This document shows, piece after piece, positions 59,101 to 64,000 of a DNA stretch of 64,000 nucleotides (position 1 is the first letter of the stretch; every line of letters begins with the position of its first letter). The position numbers and the translations under genes were made by a program. The notes under the pieces are model-generated. The model did not search any database. It worked only from the letters and a program-made list of their open reading frames with translations, and was not told the DNA's origin. Source of the stretch: Allium sativum (lineage: Eukaryota > Streptophyta > Magnoliopsida > Asparagales > Amaryllidaceae); assembly GCA_030737875.1 (NCBI GenBank), contig CM060910.1, forward strand, positions 619,207,303 through 619,271,302, given 5' to 3'.

Positions 59101-61617
59101 TTCCAAAATTTAAGGGCGTTAGTGAAATATTTGAAGTAAAAACGATATTGAAATCGTCGAATGAACTATATTTATATATATATATATATATATAATTAAA
59201 ATGAATCGTGGCCGTGCAGTTCGTGTTTTGAAACCGTGATTTCAAACGATTAGTGCGGGAGATCCGACCATCGGATTTTCCCGAAACCGCAACCGTTGGG
59301 TTCGCCTTGGAAATATCTTTCCAACGGCACCAACTTTGTAAAGATCCAACGGTTGGATTGTCTGGAATGTTTAATTCAAATTTGAAGAAAAACAGCGCCA
59401 GAATCGATTATATTTATATATAAATATAAATATAATTAAATTAAATCGAATAACGACGCTGCAGTTTGTAGTTTGAAACCGTAACTTCAAACGACTAGTG
59501 TGGGAAATCCGACCGTCGGATTTTCCCAAAACTGAAACCGTTGGATTCGTTTTGAAATGATCTTTCTAATGATATAAAATTTGTGAAGATCCAATGGTTA
59601 GATTTTCAGATATGTGTAAAATAAATTTAATGAAAAATAGCGCCAGTGCCTCGGCACGACCTGAAATGTCGTTTAATTAAATATGGCCGTTTTTTAATAA
59701 ATAAAAAGGCGTTATATCGTTATGAAATATTATTAGCGATATAGAATGGAAATAAACCGATTTTGCTTGGTTTGCTTGATATGTGATGGTTGAATGTATT
59801 TAACATGAAAACTATACTAAGGAACTGAAATCTGAATGTTGAGTGATTTAACCATGTGAAGAATTGATTTGAAAATCTAAATATACGTGGATTATTTGAA
59901 AAGGCCGAGTTCATTCTCATTTCAAATAATCGATCGACGGTGAGAAGTCGAAGAGTTGAAGACGGTTGAAGACCGACGATCTTCACTTTGGTTGGATGGG
60001 CGCTACTGATGCTCATGATTGGAGTAGCTACCTTGAAGGAGCAGAAGTAGTAGCCGTCCGAACGTATTGTTGATTGTGCGGATAAGCAAGGAATTTGGTG
60101 CCTCCGGCTTCGTTCAAACCCAGAACGAACTTGTGAATGGACTGTGTGTCTGACATTGGATTTTGTTCTGTGCTGATTGATCTTTATTGAATATATATCT
60201 GTTTGGCGGCGAAGAATTTATTCTCTTGCTTAACGCCCTTCTCTGAGACGTACGAGCTCAGAGGTTATATATAGATAGAAATCAGTCGCATGGAGTGGAT
60301 TGCCTGTGTGGCACGCCTAAGTGGCATATGATCAAGGCTTCTGTTGCAAAGCAAAGTCTTGTGGTTGATGATCAAAGCATGGTCTGTGTGACGTAACTTT
60401 GTGAATAACGTGGATTCGTGAGCCTCACACCTCGGTATGAGTCAAAAATGGGATAAGGACCCAAGGAGTGCATGACGTTTCTTTCTAGCTATGGTGGTGT
60501 CAGTGACCTACCAGCCCTGACATTTATATATACTTTTCACCGGTGTGGTTGTTGGAATGCAAGGCGTCTCGATTATAGGTCTGTACGGACCGGGAAATGT
60601 GTGTTCAGGGATTTTCACTCCTCAAAAGTAAGAGAGGACCGGCCTTGGAGGATCCAGGGATTGCTGTGTGCGGTCCTGCGACATTTGCTATAGTGTCTCG
60701 AATGGAGAGGAGCTTGCCCCTTGCCTCGACTCATGATGGAATCCAATTTCCAATACGAAATATGCGGATGTGATTGTATTACTAGTATGGCGACATGATA
60801 TATGGTACCCATGCCGTCTATGATTGATATTTATGATTGAATTTGCTTTTGAAACATATATGCACTAGTAATAATATCAAACACTTTTGTTTTATATGTA
60901 TGAAGCATTTTTGGCCATTATAAGGTAAAACTCTATCCTCCGGCTTGCGTTACATTGTGTGATGGGACTTGAGTCTTATAATGGCCTCATTTTTATAAAA
61001 AGCATTGCGATGATTTAACCATTTACTTTATTTCATGCACTAGCACTCATTGGAGTAAACCCGTTCCGCGAAAGTGGCGTGGTCCTTTGATTTGCCTTAT
61101 TATTGTTGTTTAGTAAGTTAAGTATATTTCTCATACCAGTCCCATGACTGACTCGTAGTTTGTTTCACCTTGCAAACTCGGGTGCCCTTATTTTCACATG
61201 GGAAACCTAGTTACAAGTAGCTGACATATTTTGGGCATGGCACCGCAGTAGAGGTGCACTTTTGGCTCATGGCGAGGCTTGACTACATTGTGATGATTGT
61301 GACTATTTCCGCCATTATTTTATATGTATTATGATTCCGCCACAGGCGATGTAGACTGATGTTTACTTTATGTACTCTTTATGTATTATGATTCCGCCAT
61401 TGGCGATGTTGTGACTGATTATGTATTGTTATGCACTAAGTAGTATCCTGCACTGTGCTCTCTGATGTGGTGATATATATATGATTCCGCTGTCATATTG
61501 TGTAAATTATTCTATTTCTTGTTTATGCTATTATCTGTACTCTGCTAATGATGATTAATGTGTTATATTCCAATGATTATCCTTAACACCGTAGCACGGG
61601 GTTTTGGGGTCGTCACA
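56186..61617 (+). repeat. Element C, 3' LTR
   Basis: TGTAACAACCCG to GGGTCGTCACA. It aligns with the 5' LTR throughout, with scattered substitutions and shorter AT runs (56979-56990 and 57770-57788). Leader and donor-like site are at 57040-57388. Confidence 0.9.
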
Positions 61618-61622
61618 TGAAC

Positions 61623-62467
61623 CGAAACTTCTGCACTTATTCCAATCATTATCATTATTAAAACTTATTTTTTGTTCAATATACATGCTAAGAAACCAAT
61701 ACACAAATAATCCAAACAATATGCAAAGAAACAAAAACAATGCATGAACAAAGAATACTGCATATGCAACTTATATAACAGAAATATGATTTGAAAATTC
61801 CTGAACAGTATAAATAGAAATATACATGAACACCCAAATGAGCAAACACGAAAACATGAACAAAGAATACTGCATAATATACATGAACAAAGAACCAATA
61901 CACAAGGAAAACAAAAACAGTGTATTCTTTGTTTGGATTATTTATCCTTGTATATTATGCATAATAATCCAAATAGTATATTCTTTGTTTTCTTGCCTGT
62001 ACCATGTATATTATACAGTATATATGTATATTAGGCAGGAAAACAGTATATTATGCATAATATACCATATATATTTCTATCAACAATAGGAACGTACTGT
62101 TTTCCTACCTATAAATAATCAAACCAGCAAAACCATATATATTTCTATTATCACTACTTCCTTGTGTATTGGTAGAAACAAAAACATACTATCAAACTGG
62201 AACAGAAAACATGAACAAAGAATACTGCAAAATATACATGAACAAAGAAACAAAGAAAAAATAAATATGAACAAAAGCAATACACAAAGAGAAATGCATT
62301 CATTCATAAGCACTTCAACTAGGCTCCAAGATATCAAAAGGATAAATAATCCAAAGAAATGCAACTTATTTTTTTCATGAATTATAAAGTCTTAATCGTC
62401 AGAATATCAAGGCACAAACTAAGACTTCAAATACTTCACGGTACATACCATAGTTCAAATACAATGT
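61623..62467. repeat. Interspersed and inverted short repeats, no gene
   Basis: The word CATGAACAAAGAATACTGCA recurs near 61744, 61855 and 62210, and TATACATGAACAAAGAA near 61882 and 62233. Inverse forms (GTATTCTTTGTTTGGATTAT, GTATATTATGCATAAT) lie at 61921-62060, so the region can fold back. Short frames here come from these repeats. Any LINE sequence continuing from 46121 is not recognisable beyond about 61700. Confidence 0.55.
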
Positions 62468-64000
62468 TTAATCATTTAAATCGAAAAAACAATGCTCTAA
62501 TTTCGAAGGGATCTTCACATGCCACTCCTCGAATTTGTCTCTGTATATATTAACCCATTGTATCGCTGTTGGGCATCTCATTTTCCCCTAACATATAGCT
62601 ATGGGAGGAAAAGGAGCATCGTCGATTAGTTGTAACTTCACATAATGCGTTCCTTCATCAACTATACTTACGACTACTACTTTGTTGCATGATGAATTAG
62701 GAGGTTCTCTTAAAGGTAGATAAGTAGCACTTTCTTTTGGTGCCAAAACAATGAGTACACATTGAAAAGCACAAGCGACCATGATTCCCATGTAAGGAAG
62801 TTTCATCCAAGCTTCCACAGGTGCAAACGATGACTAACACTGTAATGCTAGTTCACAATGTTTAAATTTTGCTTTGCCTCCTAAGAACAATGTATACTCA
62901 TAGGCATGCTTTCTCAACTCTTCAAGTAATGCTCCCCTTACAAACATCCATCCATTTTCACGACTCATACCTAGTTGTTCAGTTATAGCTCGAAACCCAC
63001 AATGTCCATCTCTTTCTACATCCTCCCATTTTTTGATAAAATTCCGAATTAATGGATTTATTTCCCACAGCATATCATGCATTTTCATATAAGCTTCATT
63101 ATCAAGAAGTACACCATCTCTGTTATTTGAAACCTATAAATATTTAAATCATAAAAACCATGAGTTGTTCATGGAGTGAAAGTATTTTGTTGCTAAAAAC
63201 AAAAAAAATAATGTTTGTCTACCATATGATCAGTATATGTTGTTGCAAGATTAGCTAGACAAGTGAATTTCTGTAACAGTTTTGTGAATGAGGTCACATG
63301 AGAGTCATCAGGACTATTGAGTCCACAACATTCATATAGACCCTACAAAAAAATAATAAGTACAAATTATACCTATGCTGGTACAAAAGCTGTAAATATT
63401 ATATACAAACAATTATAAGCTCTAAAATTCAAACAATAACAGTCTTATCATGTTTCACTTGCATATGAACAATAAAAATACAAGACAACATAATTTGTTA
63501 CCTGCATAGAATAATTTGCTGAAGAATGCACTATTTCCTTAGACTCTATGTCCTTTACTAATTGATGTGAATTACGCACCAGATATTTAAATAACAATTA
63601 AATCTTTTTAAAATCTACCAAACTAAGAGTAAAAAATACATTGTGTATATGGTTGTGAGGTTACCTGTTGCCGCTGGAAAGATTTCACTCTATCAGTAGT
63701 GGTGCCATCATCAAATTTTGAAGGAACATGCTCATCTTTTCTAGGTTTTTTTTTCTTAAAGCTTTTTCTAAAGCATTTTTCGGCCGACTTGAACTAGCAA
63801 AAATATTCTCCTTTGTTTTCATTTTGATTCCTTTCGCTTTATGCTTAATCTCATTGGTAGAAATAGACTCTAATATATCATTACTAGCTTGTGAAGCTTC
63901 AAACTGGATTTTGCGACTATTTTTCTTTATGAATGAGTCATCTACTTATTCTTGAATTTTGTTAAGTCCAGAAAGAGAAATTTCATATGCATCTTCCGAT
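62468..64000 (-). pseudogene. OTU-like cysteine protease of MULE/FAR1-associated type, partial
   Basis: The main exon (63133-62468, 222 codons) reads NPLIRNFIKKWEDVERDGHC and GFRAITEQLGM, with the OTU catalytic Asp-Gly-His-Cys. ENGWMFVRGALLEELRKHAYEY follows, then MKLPYMGIMVACAFQCVLIV, YLPLREPP, EGTHYVKLQL with the candidate catalytic His, and a tail IQWVNIYRDKFEEW. This is the OTU-type domain joined to many plant MULE/FAR1-like proteins; OTU proteases remove ubiquitin-like tags. Two in-frame TAG codons (62834-62836 and 62588-62590) break it. An upstream exon is supported at 63342-63223 (acceptor ...TTTGTAG, donor ATG/GTAGAC, 40 codons, phase 0), another ends at 63502 (CAG/GTAACA), and another ends at 63665 (CAG/GTAACC). 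Lys-rich coding-like sequence continues to the window edge with a stop and an A-run frameshift. Confidence 0.65.

Larger units (their letters stand above)
46122..61617 (+). mobile_element. Element C: Tekay/Del-like gypsy chromovirus, nearly complete
   Basis: It has a 5460-bp 5' LTR, a 4604-bp internal region with primer site, gag-pol and polypurine tract, and a 5432-bp 3' LTR. TGAAC flanks it at 46117-46121 and 61618-61622. Gag with two zinc knuckles, Pol in the order protease-RT-RNase H-integrase, and a C-terminal chromodomain place it with plant chromoviruses, most like Tekay/Del. It sits inside the LINE. The 5' LTR starts TATAAC instead of TGTAAC. Two lesions, a frameshift near 52944 and a TAA at 53412, separate the coding region into three frames. 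Confidence 0.92.

Noticed and set aside
1..64000. tRNA or rRNA genes
   Set aside because: I saw no tRNA cloverleaf-like segment with A and B boxes and no rRNA-like sequence. The only tRNA-related sequences are the LTR primer sites.

Overview
This window reads as plant nuclear DNA: AT-rich, almost no intact genes, and filled with nested retrotransposons of plant type (Ty1/copia, Tekay/Del-like Ty3/gypsy chromovirus, a plant L1-like LINE) plus small foldback elements. A flowering plant with a repeat-rich genome is the best description; the sequence does not let me name a species.

Layout. (1) 1-3737: AT-rich sequence holding a clean retrocopy of a spliced, polyadenylated mRNA (456-1831, with poly(A) tail and a 16-bp target-site duplication). 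(2) 3738-12873: a minus-strand TNT1/Tork-like copia element in the tandem form LTR - internal - LTR - internal, with one LTR shared and the second internal region cut off inside integrase. Its LTR carries a cluster of GACGTC palindromes just upstream of a TATA box. (3) 12874-16042: a decayed small GRF-type zinc-finger gene (13537-14052), a run of three hairpins, and intergenic DNA. (4) 16043-25723: a decayed plus-strand RE1-type copia element whose RNase H is split by a 6.25-kb solo gypsy LTR (18864-25114, minus strand, TSD TTGTC). (5) 25724-30486: a diverged tandem duplication of about 2.2-2.3 kb; each copy contains a foldback MITE-like element. (6) About 30340-31962 and 45552-46121: parts of one minus-strand LINE reverse transcriptase, split by two gypsy insertions. 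(7) 31963-45551: a gypsy element with 6.3-kb LTRs and only 1.04 kb of non-coding internal DNA (LARD-like; called B here). (8) 46122-61617: a related, nearly coding-competent gypsy element (called C) with 5.4-kb LTRs, perfect TSD TGAAC, and Gag, protease, RT, RNase H, integrase and chromodomain broken only by one frameshift and one stop codon. (9) 61623-64000: a repeat-rich stretch and a minus-strand OTU-like cysteine-protease pseudogene of the kind linked to plant MULE/FAR1-like proteins, running off the right edge.

How the parts work together. Element C could supply Gag and Pol, while B keeps only cis signals: LTRs, a tRNA-Met primer site, a polypurine tract and a leader. Between the primer site and gag, B and C share a two-hairpin RNA motif in which base pairs differ by compensating changes. 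In C this lies inside a possible leader intron (donor in the LTR, acceptor 10 nt before the gag ATG), so it would be present only in unspliced genomic RNA, like a retroviral packaging signal. This is the most interesting candidate system here; the sequence elements are visible and the function is inferred. All coordinates and alignments were made by eye.
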